From: DVED01 sp963838375 | GTDB taxonomy: Bacteria > Cyanobacteriota > Cyanobacteriia > Cyanobacteriales > Geitlerinemataceae | Assembly: GCA_963838375.1 (NCBI GenBank) | Contig: CAWIQY010000006.1 | Coordinates: forward strand, 310,001 to 374,000 | DNA: 64,000 nucleotides | Direction of reading: 5' to 3' | Shown here: positions 18,099 to 26,707 of the stretch, in pieces | How positions within the stretch are numbered: the stretch's first letter is position 1 | Layout: the number at the start of each line of letters is the position of its first letter | The notes under the pieces: generated by a model | Databases searched by the model: none | Seen by the model: the letters and a program-made list of their open reading frames with translations, nothing else | Told to the model about the DNA's origin: nothing | Program-made: the position numbers and the translations under genes

Positions 18099-18437
18099 CT
18101 ACGGTTGAGGTGGGACAACTTTTTCGAGTTCTGAAATCAGATCGGGTAAGCGGTTAATAATAGTGTCCCATACGATATCAAAGTTAACGCCATCATATTC
18201 ATGCACTAACCGATTTCTCATGCCACGAATAGCTGTCCAAGGAATATTTGGTAAGGTTTGTTGCATGGTTTCAGAAACTCGATTGGCGGCTTCACCAACG
18301 ATCGTAAGTCGGCGAATTACTGCGTCTTGAAGTTGTAAATCGGTGGTTAAGTCGGTTTGCGATCGCCCTTCAATATAATCGATGATAATTCGAGCCGATT
18401 GCAACAGATCGAGCAGGGACTGTAGATCGCGTTCCAT
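18099..18437 (-). CDS. hepT: HepT-like ribonuclease (DUF86)
   Basis: From the ATG at 18437 the product is 112 residues (MERDLQSLLDLLQSARIIID). It carries the HEPN catalytic motif R-x4-6-H as RNRLVHEYDGV, with Tyr two residues after His (HxY). Family knowledge: HepT is the RNase toxin of the HepT-MntA system and is neutralised by MntA, which adds AMP to the tyrosine of that motif. The longer frame to 18500 reads through the overlapping mntA end. It overlaps mntA by 68 bp, as usual for the pair. Confidence 0.85.
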   Translation of the reverse strand: MERDLQSLLDLLQSARIIIDYIEGRSQTDLTTDLQLQDAVIRRLTIVGEAANRVSETMQQTLPNIPWTAIRGMRNRLVHEYDGVNFDIVWDTIINRLPDLISELEKVVPPQP

Positions 18438-18954
18438 AGATGAGTTGAGCGGTGGAAAGGATGGCATGACGGCGGAGGTAGTTGCGGCTGGTTTCGACAC
18501 CTTTACGGGTTAATAGATCGATATCGCGCTGGAAAAGTGTTTTTAATTGCTCTTCCATTTCGACGAGATCGAAGAGGGTAGGATGAGATTGGCGATCGAA
18601 GTCGATTAAGATGTCGATGTCGCTATCGGGACGAAAATCGTCGCGCAATACGGAACCAAAGAGGGAAAATTCGGTGATTTGCCATTGTTGACAAAACTTG
18701 GTAATTTCTTCTAGGGGTAATTCGATCGAGTTGATTTTCATAGGGGTTGTCCTTGGGGATGGCGAAGAAAAGGTTTCATCTTGAATGCAACCGTAAAATT
18801 TGGTTAGGGGATAGGTGGAGATTGGAGTTTGAGTTGGAAGACTCGGCTCAGTTAGGGCGTAATTGTGTCGCAAAAAGGCGATGAAGCTCATCACTTGTCG
18901 TTGCGCTTCTGGTGGCAGTGCGAAGAATTCATTTAACAGGTCTTGCTGAGTCAT
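18370..18954 (-). CDS. mntA: MntA-type nucleotidyltransferase antitoxin with N-terminal DUF2281-like extension
   Basis: Two parts share one frame. Residues 72-194 (internal ATG at 18741, MKINSIELPLEEITKFCQQW) are a minimal nucleotidyltransferase with GSVLRDDFRPDSDIDILIDF, the GSx(10)DxD site that AMPylates HepT. Residues 1-71 (MTQQDLLNEFFALPPEAQRQ ... FYGCIQDETF) resemble a DUF2281-type antitoxin that normally has its own C-terminus after DETF. Here it runs without a stop into MntA. Either a small antitoxin gene lost its end or a true fusion exists. Translation of MntA alone from 18741 is the conservative reading. Confidence 0.8.
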   Translation of the reverse strand: MTQQDLLNEFFALPPEAQRQVMSFIAFLRHNYALTEPSLPTQTPISTYPLTKFYGCIQDETFSSPSPRTTPMKINSIELPLEEITKFCQQWQITEFSLFGSVLRDDFRPDSDIDILIDFDRQSHPTLFDLVEMEEQLKTLFQRDIDLLTRKGVETSRNYLRRHAILSTAQLIYGTRSTVPARSVAIGSNYHRLY

Positions 18955-18978
18955 GGGGATACCTCTCGATCGTAGTTT

Positions 18979-20136
18979 TCAGTTGACGCGAACTCTGGTT
19001 TTTCCGGTGAGGAGTTGTTGCATTAAGCCGCGTTTTTGTTGTTTGTAGGCGGCGAGTTGTTTTTCTAAGTTTGAGATTTCGGTGTCGGCGGCGGAGAGGA
19101 CAGAGGCAATTTTTTCTTGTTCGGGTAATGAAGGAAGATTGATTTTTATCGAATATAAAGTATCTCTATTTAAGCTGGGAACGCCTGAAGCCTCATTTAA
19201 CAGTTCAAGTTTGGTAAAACTTAGAAAGTAATAAATCCATTTGGCCTTTACCATTTGTCTGCAATCTAAATAATAAGTAGTATCAATAGCCCAGAACTTA
19301 CCAGAAACATATCTTACCTTATCTATAGTTCCTTTTCTTCCAATAATTACACTCTCTCCATCATAAATGTGTGTGGAAGTATAGCCTGTAATGCCACCAG
19401 TTCCATAAACTGGAAATTGCCCATCTACAGAAAAAATAGTTTTAGGAGATTTACCGTAGTTAATTGTAGTTATATCTCTTAATCTAACGGTTTCCCACTC
19501 GCTGCCCTCAAACTCCTTAAAGCGTTTTTTGCCAGTTAATAGCTGCTGCATGAGTCCCTGCTTGAGCTTGCGCTTGGCGGTGATGAGTTTTTCTAGAGTC
19601 GATATTGCATCATCCCAAGCCCCAAGTATCTCCGCAATTTTGCATTGTTCTGGAAGTGAGGGAAGAACTATCTCTAATTTCAGCAAAGATGATTTAGTGA
19701 TTTTAATCATACTTGTGCTGCTACCTGATGCGATATTTTGTATTTTAATTCGGTAGGTTGTAGAATTTAGTAAATAGCTGAGCCATCGAACAGAGAAATT
19801 ATCAGTTTTTGGTTCTATCTGCCAAAGAAGATCGGGTAAAAAAAGATTAGGATAATCACGATCGATATATACGTTAGCTCCCACAAGATTAGGAGTGTTT
19901 GCACGACTAATAATTATCCTATTTTTTTTAGGACTTACATTTACCCTATGAAGTTCTTCAGATAAAACTACTTTATTTTCCTTTGGGTTGAAATGTCCAT
20001 AAGAAACAGCACTTAGTTTTAAAACACCTATTTCACCTTCCGAAGCTGGTCTATCTTCTGCATTTACGCTTATACCTGAATCTAGTGAAGAAATGAGCTG
20101 ACTGAGTTCCATGATTTTCCAACTTTCAGGAATCAT
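18979..20136 (-). CDS. hsdS: type I restriction enzyme specificity subunit HsdS
   Basis: The 385 residues from ATG 20136 are preceded by GGAGG; 20160 would add eight. Two target-recognition domains are each followed by a conserved helix: LPSLPEQCKIAEILGAWDDA with KLKQGLMQQLLTGKKRFKEF in the middle, and LPSLPEQEKIASVLSAADTE with QKRGLMQQLLTGKTRVRVN at the end. The two domains set the bipartite DNA sequence recognised by the HsdM2S methylase and the full enzyme. The target sequence cannot be predicted here. Confidence 0.95.
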   Translation of the reverse strand: MIPESWKIMELSQLISSLDSGISVNAEDRPASEGEIGVLKLSAVSYGHFNPKENKVVLSEELHRVNVSPKKNRIIISRANTPNLVGANVYIDRDYPNLFLPDLLWQIEPKTDNFSVRWLSYLLNSTTYRIKIQNIASGSSTSMIKITKSSLLKLEIVLPSLPEQCKIAEILGAWDDAISTLEKLITAKRKLKQGLMQQLLTGKKRFKEFEGSEWETVRLRDITTINYGKSPKTIFSVDGQFPVYGTGGITGYTSTHIYDGESVIIGRKGTIDKVRYVSGKFWAIDTTYYLDCRQMVKAKWIYYFLSFTKLELLNEASGVPSLNRDTLYSIKINLPSLPEQEKIASVLSAADTEISNLEKQLAAYKQQKRGLMQQLLTGKTRVRVN

Positions 20137-20180
20137 AACCAATTTCCTCCAAATACCCACGCATCTTTCAAACCTCTAAC

Positions 20181-20324
20181 TCAATTACTCTTCGGTTTCT
20201 CAGTCGCAGCAACAGACTCCACAGATTGCTTCATCTGTTTCACCAAATGCTCTAAAACCTGCATTTGCTCTGCTAGCGATAATTGTTCGATTTCATGCAA
20301 AACCCGATCGATTAAAGGATTCAT
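20181..20324 (-). CDS. small helical protein upstream of hsdS
   Basis: A 47-residue product, MNPLIDRVLHEIEQLSLAEQ, with a leucine-patterned amphipathic helix and a charged tail (EKPKSN). A GAGAGG ribosome-binding site lies 6 bp before the ATG. It resembles the short antitoxin-like proteins often seen near cyanobacterial toxin genes, but I cannot assign a family. It sits between the Uma2 gene and hsdS on the same strand. Confidence 0.6.
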   Translation of the reverse strand: MNPLIDRVLHEIEQLSLAEQMQVLEHLVKQMKQSVESVAATEKPKSN

Positions 20325-20358
20325 ATATTACCTCTCAAGATATTCTCATCTGACTAAC

Positions 20359-20949
20359 TCACTCAGCCTCAGCCAGAGCAAAATCTACACCCGCATAAAT
20401 ATCATCTAGAGATACCGTCAACGCCAAAGTGGTAAATAGCATAGATGCCGACAAATCTTGATAATCGGTTAGCAACCATTGTGCCGTATCAGTTTTTGTA
20501 AACTGCATCATATGACAACGAGACTGCTCAATCAGCACATACTCCCGCAAAGAATCTAAACTGCGATAAAAATCAAACTTATCCCCCCGATCGGAATTTT
20601 TAGTCGATCGCGAAGATACCTCAATAATTAGCTCAGGATTTACTACCGTCGTCGTACCAACCCCCTGATAAACTGGATTCCCAGCGATTACCATCAAATC
20701 AGGATAAGTATAAACCCGATATTCCTCAATCCAAACCCGTACATTTTCAGTGAATAAACGGAAGTTTTTCGGGCGCAGAAGTGGCTTGAGATTAGCACAC
20801 AAATTCGTCACAATCTCATTATGATTTGTCGTTCCTCCCGCCATTTCTACAATCTCTCCATCAATATACTCACTCCTCACCTCCGCCACCACTTCTCGAT
20901 CTAGATACTCCGCAGGTGTAAACAATCGTGGCTTTGCTTGAATAATCAT
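20359..20949 (-). CDS. Uma2 family (DUF820) putative endonuclease
   Basis: The product is 196 residues from ATG 20949, preceded by GAGGTG; a longer start at 20979 overlaps the previous gene. It shows the Uma2/DUF820 layout: FTPAEYLDREV, RSEYIDGEIVEMAGGTTNHN, PDLMVIAG and a PD-(D/E)xK-like core VVNPELIIEVSSRSTKNSDRGDKFDFYRSL with E and K positions kept. Family knowledge: Uma2 proteins are hugely expanded in cyanobacteria; biochemical function is unproved. It forms a tandem pair with the next upstream gene. Confidence 0.88.
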   Translation of the reverse strand: MIIQAKPRLFTPAEYLDREVVAEVRSEYIDGEIVEMAGGTTNHNEIVTNLCANLKPLLRPKNFRLFTENVRVWIEEYRVYTYPDLMVIAGNPVYQGVGTTTVVNPELIIEVSSRSTKNSDRGDKFDFYRSLDSLREYVLIEQSRCHMMQFTKTDTAQWLLTDYQDLSASMLFTTLALTVSLDDIYAGVDFALAEAE

Positions 20950-20953
20950 CACC

Positions 20954-21610
20954 TCATACCTCTGCTTTAGTAACTTCATTGCGAAATTGTTCTCTCACCC
21001 ATTGTCGCACATGGCGAATCAAACTCGTTTCCCCCATTGTTTGACTCAATTCCAAAAAATTCATCAACACGGCATCATTAAACATCGGCAACGCCAACGA
21101 AACTTGACAAGGCTGATAATCACCATTAACCAGACTCAAAATCGTTAAAATTTCGCGATCGAATCGCCAGACTTCCGGTACTCCCAACGCTGCATAAATC
21201 CCCATCCGATTCATCGAACTGCTGGTACTATCCACCTCAATTGCTAAATCCGGTGGAGGCTCGATCGTGAGATCGATTTCATCCTTTCCGCGAACTACAA
21301 ACTCATTCTGAATGTAATAGCATTCATCCGGTTCTAATCCTCTTTGCAAATCTTCTCGACTCCAAGTCGTAGAACCTAAACTGCAAATTTCAATCTCTAA
21401 CTCTTCCGTAATTACTTCGACAAAACGTCCCAAAAGCCGTTTATAGCGTTCATGTGGTGGTAGTGGCATCATGATCTCCAGTGTTCCGCGATCGTAAGTC
21501 AGCCGCGTTCCCGGTTGTGACTCCAAATCTCGCACCAGATTCTGATAAGTATTCCAGTGAATCCCTTGCAATATTGTAATATTGGGAGGTGATGCGATCG
21601 CTGTTGTCAT
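20954..21610 (-). CDS. Uma2 family (DUF820) putative endonuclease
   Basis: A 218-residue Uma2 protein of a subfamily different from its neighbour: YQNLVRDLESQPGTRLTYDRGTLEIMMP, then ERYKRLLGRFVEVITEEL, and PPPDLAIEVDSTSSSMNRMGIYAALGVPEVWRFD as the PD-(D/E)xK-like core. The gene ends 4 bp before the next Uma2 start. A MITE-like element begins 58 bp upstream and separates it from hsdM. Confidence 0.88.
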   Translation of the reverse strand: MTTAIASPPNITILQGIHWNTYQNLVRDLESQPGTRLTYDRGTLEIMMPLPPHERYKRLLGRFVEVITEELEIEICSLGSTTWSREDLQRGLEPDECYYIQNEFVVRGKDEIDLTIEPPPDLAIEVDSTSSSMNRMGIYAALGVPEVWRFDREILTILSLVNGDYQPCQVSLALPMFNDAVLMNFLELSQTMGETSLIRHVRQWVREQFRNEVTKAEV

Positions 21611-21667
21611 AGTTTTTTCCTCTCTATATCTTTCTCGTCATCTAGCAAATCTCGCTCAACTACTTTT

Positions 21668-22009
21668 AGTCCGCCAGGGAATTAATTCCCTGGCTAATAG
21701 CGAAAGTCCTCTTAAGAGGACTATAGCGATTCTCGAGTGCGTGAGGTCTGCCAACGATCGATTCGATGTAGGGGCGATTGCCAATCGCCCTTTCGAGGTA
21801 TGCCGCACCCACCTGAGAAACGCTATAATGAGTTTAAAACAAGACTTACGCGCGGAGGACAAACAACCCAGTTGCTATATCAATATTTCTCGATTTTATA
21901 CAGAATTTTGCTCATAAACCGGGTTGTTTGCATAAGTTATGTATTTTTTTTCTCAGTCCTCTTTAGAGGACTTTCGCTTTGAGACAGGGGTTTAAACCCC
22001 TGTCGGACT
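21668..22009. mobile_element. 342-bp MITE-like element with composite inverted ends
   Basis: Both ends carry two adjacent palindromes in mirror order. Left: AGTCCG, the 22-bp palindrome at 21673-21694 (half GCCAGGGAATT), TAATAGCGAAA, then GTCCTCTTAAGAGGAC at 21706-21721. Right: AGTCCTCTTTAGAGGACT at 21955-21972, TTCGCTTTGA, the 22-bp palindrome at 21983-22004 (half GACAGGGGTTT), then CGGACT. The interior has a further IR (AAACAACCC 21861, GGGTTGTTT 21921) and the hairpin at 21772-21790. No transposase is encoded. Such paired hairpins are common around cyanobacterial IS200/IS605-type elements, so a non-autonomous relative is plausible. Confidence 0.65.
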
Positions 22010-22107
22010 CTCGGACTGCGGGTTTAACATTAAATTGACACTAATAGGCACGGGATCGAAGACTAATCGTAAGACGATCGTATAATTATAACAAATCCAA
22101 ATCTATC

Positions 22108-23652
22108 CTACAATTTCATCCCGCCTTCACCCCCAAATCCCAACTCTTCCAAATACCCGCGCATCTTAATTTTAACATCCACCAACTCCTTTTCTAATCC
22201 ATCAATCTCCACCTGCACCGCCCCAATATCAATTTCTTCCTCCTCCTCAAACGTATCCACATATCGCGGAATATTCAGATTAAAATCATTCTCCTTAATC
22301 TCTTCAAAACTTGCCAAATACGCATACTTCTCCATCGTTTCCCGCCGCTGATATGCCCCCACAATCTTTGCAATATCCTGTTCTCGCAAATTCTTCTGCG
22401 TCTTCACATCGGCATAATCTCGACTGCCATCAATAAATAACACTGAATTATCCGGCTTATTCCGTTTAAATACTAAAATAGCCGCCGGAATTCCCGTCCC
22501 AAAAAACAGATTACTGGGCAATCCCACCACCGCATCTAACAGATTTTCCTCAATCAACTGCTGGCGAATTTTTCCCTCACTACTCCCTCGAAATAACACC
22601 CCGTGCGGCACAACCACCGCCACTCGCCCGCGTTCTAAACTCATCGTTTCGATCGTGTGAGAAATAAAAGCAAAATCTCCCTTTCCCTTGGGTGGAATGC
22701 CCCTAGAGAAGCGTTTGAAGCGATCGCCCGACACATCATCCGCCCCCCATTTATCCAAACTAAAAGGCGGATTGGCTACCACCACCTCAAACCGCATCAA
22801 CTTATCATTTTCTAACAGCTTCGGATTGCGAATCGTATCGCCCCACTCAATTCGTGCCCCATCTACCCCATGCAAAAACATATTCATCTTGGCTAAAGCC
22901 CAAGTTCCGCCCGTATTTTCTTGCCCGTATAAACTATAATCATGACTACCCTGCCGCCGCACGTAATTCGCACATTTAATTAACAGCGAACCCGATCCAC
23001 AAGTGGGATCGCAAATCCGTTCCCCCGGCTGCGGCGCCACTAATTCCGCCATCAATTCCGACACCTCCGAAGGCGTATAAAATTCTCCCGCTTTCTTCCC
23101 CGCACCTGCTGCAAATTTGGCGATTAGGTACTCATAAGCATTGCCAATTACATCCAGATTCCCAATCCGCGAAGGACGTAAATCTAACTTCGGGTTGGCA
23201 AAATCTTCTAATAACATCTTCAAGCGTGTATTGCGATCGCGACTCTGCCCCAAATTCGCCTCGCTATTAAAATCAATGTTGCGAAATACCCCCGCCAGTT
23301 TCAGCTTATTGGCTTCCTCAATTTTTTCTAGGGCTTTATTAATAATTTCGCCCAAATTCGTTTCGTTGCGCTGTCGGTACAAATCGTCAAAACCGCATCC
23401 CGGCGGCAACACAAACCTCTCCCGCGCCAGCCGCCGCAAAATGCGTTCTTTGTCATCCCCATATTCTTTTTGCAGTTGTTCGTAATGTTCTGTCCACACA
23501 TCGCTGACATATTTGACGAACAACATTACCAGCAAATAGTTCTTATATTCGCTCGCATCGATCGTCCCTCGAAATGTATCGCAAGCACGCCAGAGAATAG
23601 TATCGATTTCGTCTTGAGTCGCGGGGAAGAGAGAGAGTGTATTTTTATCCAT
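22108..23652 (-). CDS. hsdM: type I restriction enzyme methylase subunit HsdM
   Basis: The 514-residue N6-adenine methylase starts with the HsdM N-terminal helical domain (DEIDTILWRACDTFRGTID). AGEFYTPSEVSELMAELVAP and the SAM motif DPTCGSGSLLI (about 215-225) follow, and catalytic NPPF is at 294-297. With HsdS it methylates the host recognition sites and with HsdR it forms the restriction complex. It is the promoter-proximal gene of the island but is cut off from hsdS by the MITE-like element, two Uma2 genes and a small gene. Confidence 0.95.
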   Translation of the reverse strand: MDKNTLSLFPATQDEIDTILWRACDTFRGTIDASEYKNYLLVMLFVKYVSDVWTEHYEQLQKEYGDDKERILRRLARERFVLPPGCGFDDLYRQRNETNLGEIINKALEKIEEANKLKLAGVFRNIDFNSEANLGQSRDRNTRLKMLLEDFANPKLDLRPSRIGNLDVIGNAYEYLIAKFAAGAGKKAGEFYTPSEVSELMAELVAPQPGERICDPTCGSGSLLIKCANYVRRQGSHDYSLYGQENTGGTWALAKMNMFLHGVDGARIEWGDTIRNPKLLENDKLMRFEVVVANPPFSLDKWGADDVSGDRFKRFSRGIPPKGKGDFAFISHTIETMSLERGRVAVVVPHGVLFRGSSEGKIRQQLIEENLLDAVVGLPSNLFFGTGIPAAILVFKRNKPDNSVLFIDGSRDYADVKTQKNLREQDIAKIVGAYQRRETMEKYAYLASFEEIKENDFNLNIPRYVDTFEEEEEIDIGAVQVEIDGLEKELVDVKIKMRGYLEELGFGGEGGMKL

Positions 23653-23762
23653 AAATGCAGAGAATAAAAGCTATAGTCGCCACGAGAAATCGGCAGACTT
23701 TAAACGGACATGGAGGGAAAAACGTGGCTTGAAACCCATTATTTTTGGTCAATACAGAATAG

Positions 23763-23780
23763 AAACCCGCCTAGGCGGGT
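23763..23780. repeat. 18-bp palindrome downstream of mtnP
   Basis: AACCCGCCTAGGCGGGTT is a perfect palindrome 55 bp past the mtnP end and 110 bp upstream of hsdM. It resembles the short REP-like hairpins frequent in cyanobacterial intergenic DNA. A T-run precedes rather than follows it on the minus strand, so its termination role is doubtful. Confidence 0.6.
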
Positions 23781-23835
23781 TAAAAAAGTATTGCTTTAAT
23801 GAGTTGAGTTGGGCTGGGTTGAACGTTAACCCAAC

Positions 23836-24724
23836 CTACACCTCTGAACTCTTATCGTATTTTTGCAACAGAAGCGCTAACTTCTCTTTGGTGTCGGCGG
23901 GCACTTTTTCCAAGGGGGTTAAAATTGCGTATTTCAGACGCAGAATGAGCCTCAGAAACCGGGGGATTTTCGCTCAGGCGGCGTACGGTTTCCCGGATGA
24001 CTTTCTGGGCGTTAGTGGCATTTTTATGGAGGTTGGCAATGACCATTTCGACGGTAACGCTGTCGTGTTCGTCATGCCAGCAATCGTAATCTGTCACCAA
24101 CGCCAGGGTGGCATAGGCGATTTCGGCTTCGCGCGCGAGTTTGGCTTCGGTTAAGTTGGTCATGCCGATGACGGTGGCATCCCAACTGCGATACAGGTTG
24201 GATTCGGCTTTGGTGGAAAATGCAGGCCCTTCCATGCACACGTAAGTACCGCCTCGATGGAGGGTGACATCGGGGAGGTGTAAACTGGCAGCAGCATCGC
24301 CAAGAATCTTGGCGAGTTGGGGACAGACGGGATCGCCAAAGGTGATGTGAGCGACGATCCCATCACCGAAAAAGGTGGAGACTCGTTTGTGAGTTCGATC
24401 GATGAATTGGTCGGGAACAACCATATCCACGGGTTTGGCTTCTTCTTTGAGCGAACCGACTGCTGAGGCTGAGAGCAGGTATTGAACCCCTAAGCTCTTC
24501 ATGGCGTAGATATTCGCTCTGTAGGGTAATTCTGAGGGAAGCAGCAGGTGATCTCGACCGTGACGCGCGAGGAAGGCAACCCGCGTTCCGTCCAAGGTTC
24601 CCAGAATGATGGCATCGGAAGGAGAACCGAAAGGGGTTTCCACCTGCACTTCTTCTACATCGACTAGTGCATCCATTTTATATAGCCCGCTACCGCCGAG
24701 AATGCCGATTGTTGTTTGAGTCAT
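23836..24724 (-). CDS. mtnP: S-methyl-5'-thioadenosine phosphorylase (frameshifted near the C-terminus)
   Basis: MtnP cleaves 5'-methylthioadenosine with phosphate in methionine salvage. The start MTQTTIGILGGSGLYKMD, LARHGRDHLLLPSELPYRAN, the GTYVCMEGPAFSTKAES segment and VTDYDCWH are family-typical. After AHSA (near 23938) the frame changes: the uninterrupted frame gives a non-conserved tail to 23852. Skipping one base gives LKYAILTPLEKVPADTKEKL and a stop at 23836, the normal C-terminus (295 residues in all). One inserted base, by mutation or sequencing error, therefore spoils the last 33 residues; the active site lies upstream. Confidence 0.88.
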
Positions 24725-24881
24725 TGTTTTGCTCGATTGATGGTTAAAACCGTTGGTTTTGGCGAGATCGAATTGCTCTCCCCTATGTGTTGGCGGATCG
24801 TTTTGAACGATCGAACAGGGAAAGCGACCCGGTGCGACGCTCTATTGTACTAGTGAATTTGACTTGCTTCAGCTCTCTTTT

Positions 24882-24910
24882 TTGTCAAGAGACGTTTTGT
24901 CCAGTATAAT
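24882..24910 (+). promoter_or_regulatory. sigma-70 type promoter
   Basis: TTGTCA (24882-24887), exactly 17 bp, then TATAAT (24905-24910). It points to the small gene at 25040 and predicts a leader of about 120 nt. The rest of 24725-25039 is non-coding and A+T-rich near the promoter. Confidence 0.7.
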
Positions 24911-25039
24911 TACTAATATATTGCGTAAAACATACATTAATTAAGTATTACCACTTAGCCGGTAGAAAATGTAACAAAAATCAAGCAAATGCCTATCTTA
25001 AAATTTGTAATTTGTCAACGATCGAGATCGCACTAAGAG

Positions 25040-25330
25040 ATGATTTCGATCGCATCTTTTATGGAGAGAATATTTAATGATGAGGTAACAAAATTTAAAA
25101 AGTCTGTTGGATCAGCTTTTAATATGGTGCAAGTTCAAGCTAGCCAAACCAACCTTTCGTTAGATAACGTTGTCGATCGCATTCTGTATTGCGGTCAACT
25201 GACCCCTAAAGATCGGACGATGCTAGAGTCGGCAATTTTGTCTCAAAAGTTTTTGAGTCGGACTCAGCAAGGTCGCATCGCACGAGTTTATGATGGTCTT
25301 CATCAAGGCTCGATCTCCCTCATCGATTAG
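25040..25330 (+). CDS. small conserved cyanobacterial protein of unknown function
   Basis: The 96-residue product is helical, with a C-terminal pattern LTPKDRTMLESAILSQKFLS followed by GRIARVYDGLHQGSISLID. I recognise this layout (x-LT-xDhxxLxxAILxxxLSxxxxxxIxRVxDxhxxGxhxLVD) from small cyanobacterial proteins without assigned function. An internal ATG at 25061 (MERIFNDEV) is an alternative start. A consensus promoter and a terminator flank it, so it is a self-contained transcript. Confidence 0.75.
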   Translation: MISIASFMERIFNDEVTKFKKSVGSAFNMVQVQASQTNLSLDNVVDRILYCGQLTPKDRTMLESAILSQKFLSRTQQGRIARVYDGLHQGSISLID

Positions 25331-25548
25331 TTTTCAGCTTTTTTTTGAGAAACTCAAAAGCTACAACTGGTGGTCTTGTTCGATCGTCTCACCGACTCCT
25401 CTTCTGGGAAGCGATCGATCGAACCGAATCTCCAGAGTAAGTGTTTTGATACACTTGGGTGCGATTTTTATCGCAATACTGGAACCGAAGGAATTCAGAC
25501 TAAAGTGAGATGGCTGTAACCATCGCAGAATCGATACAACTGCCTCCG

Positions 25549-25570
25549 AACGCTAGGTTTGAGCGTTTTT
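25549..25570 (+). terminator. rho-independent terminator
   Basis: The stem AACGCT - aggtttg - AGCGTT followed by a T-run lies 219 bp after the small gene and 16 bp before the convergent Tab2-like gene end. Confidence 0.7.
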
Positions 25571-25585
25571 AAAGATTCTCGATCG

Positions 25586-26413
25586 TTAAGCGGGTTGTAA
25601 TAGCCAAAACCCGCTATACGTCATCCCCGAATCGTCAGGTTGAACGAGCAGAAAATGCAAACCTTTCGACGCGGATCGACGTTGTTGATAAGTACGTGCA
25701 GCCGCCGCCACATCGCCATCTACAAAAGTTGCCAACACCCAACGATCGACCAATCCCGACTCTAAAATAATACCGTCAGGATCGCCGGAAATAGAATCGA
25801 TCGCGACTGGATTCACCGATTGCAACCACCGCGCCAGTTGCTTCGATTGCCGTCCCCCATCGATAACAATTCCGGGGATGGGTTGAGTGGAGGCAAGTCC
25901 TAAATTGAAAGGAAGAAGGATATCGGGAATCGATCTCACCGGAATCGGCTTTTCGATGAATGCGTCTAAATCTCGCGCCGTCAGGGTCGCAAACCGCCAT
26001 CCGTCACCCCAAAGTGCCTCGGGAACTGGAACGGGTGCGGGTCGATATACGGAAATGGGTTGATAGTCTTCTCCCGTATACTGGCTCATTTTAGGGTATT
26101 CGGCAGCACGTTTTTGTAATAGCCGTTTGAGATCGATCGTGCGTCGTGTGGCTTCTACGGGGATTCCTAGATGTTTTCCGGCAGCTTCTAGCAGGCTTTG
26201 ACACTCGGGACGAAACAGTTGTAGGAGCTCGGGAAGTTTGGTGTTTGCTTGTTGCAGTTGCTGTGCCAGCCAATCGGAATTGGCTTCGGATTGCGGACAG
26301 AAGGCGATATATGTCCAGTCGATGGAGTTGTCGCAAATCACCAACTCCCACAACGGTTGACTGGATTCATCTTGTAATGGACGACGGTAGAAATCAACTT
26401 GCCAAATTTGCAT
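25586..26413 (-). CDS. Tab2/Atab2-like RNA-binding protein
   Basis: The product is 275 residues from ATG 26413 (MQIWQVDFYRRPLQDESSQP). Diagnostic Tab2 family features are WQVDFYRRP, WELVICD, CPQSEANSDWL, LFRPECQSLLEAAGKHLGIP and the C-terminal WVLATFVDGDVAAAARTY and GLHFLLVQPDDSGMTYSGFWLL. Family knowledge: Chlamydomonas Tab2 and Arabidopsis Atab2 bind RNA and promote translation of photosystem I mRNA; a related role in cyanobacteria is inferred. A heptamer tandem repeat directly abuts the start codon on the upstream side, leaving no normal ribosome-binding site. Confidence 0.9.
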   Translation of the reverse strand: MQIWQVDFYRRPLQDESSQPLWELVICDNSIDWTYIAFCPQSEANSDWLAQQLQQANTKLPELLQLFRPECQSLLEAAGKHLGIPVEATRRTIDLKRLLQKRAAEYPKMSQYTGEDYQPISVYRPAPVPVPEALWGDGWRFATLTARDLDAFIEKPIPVRSIPDILLPFNLGLASTQPIPGIVIDGGRQSKQLARWLQSVNPVAIDSISGDPDGIILESGLVDRWVLATFVDGDVAAAARTYQQRRSASKGLHFLLVQPDDSGMTYSGFWLLQPA

Positions 26414-26425
26414 GGTTAATGGGTA

Positions 26426-26446
26426 ATTGGTCATTGGTCATTGGTC
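26426..26446. repeat. heptamer tandem repeat (STRR type)
   Basis: ATTGGTC occurs three times head to tail, 12 bp from the Tab2-like start codon, and is flanked by degenerate units (gttaatgggta). It is one of several short tandemly repeated repetitive sequences next to start codons in this window. Confidence 0.9.
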
Positions 26447-26477
26447 ATGGTGCGTTTCGTGCCGGTGGCACACCCTA

Positions 26478-26687
26478 CTATTTACCTTCTAACTTTTCAA
26501 TTTGTTGTTCTCGGGTAGAATTACGATCGGTGGGTGCGATCCAGTCGGGAAACAATCCACCGATGGCGGTTCGGCTTTGAATGCTGGCTTGTCTGACTGG
26601 GGTGGGAAGAAAACTGAGTTTGTCTCCGGCGAGGATAAATCCGATAGCTAGGATACCCAGAGAAAAGGCGATATTTTTAGTCTTCAT
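26478..26687 (-). CDS. small membrane-anchored protein of unknown function
   Basis: The product is 69 residues from ATG 26687 (MKTKNIAFSLGILAIGFILA) with one N-terminal hydrophobic helix, then PTPVRQASIQSRTAIGGLFPDWIAP and a charged end (REQQIEKLEGK). It is probably exported or anchored in the membrane. It looks like a cyanobacterial lineage protein; no function is known to me. A pseudogene lies immediately upstream. Confidence 0.6.
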   Translation of the reverse strand: MKTKNIAFSLGILAIGFILAGDKLSFLPTPVRQASIQSRTAIGGLFPDWIAPTDRNSTREQQIEKLEGK

Positions 26688-26707
26688 GGTTTTATCAACT
26701 TGTCCTG

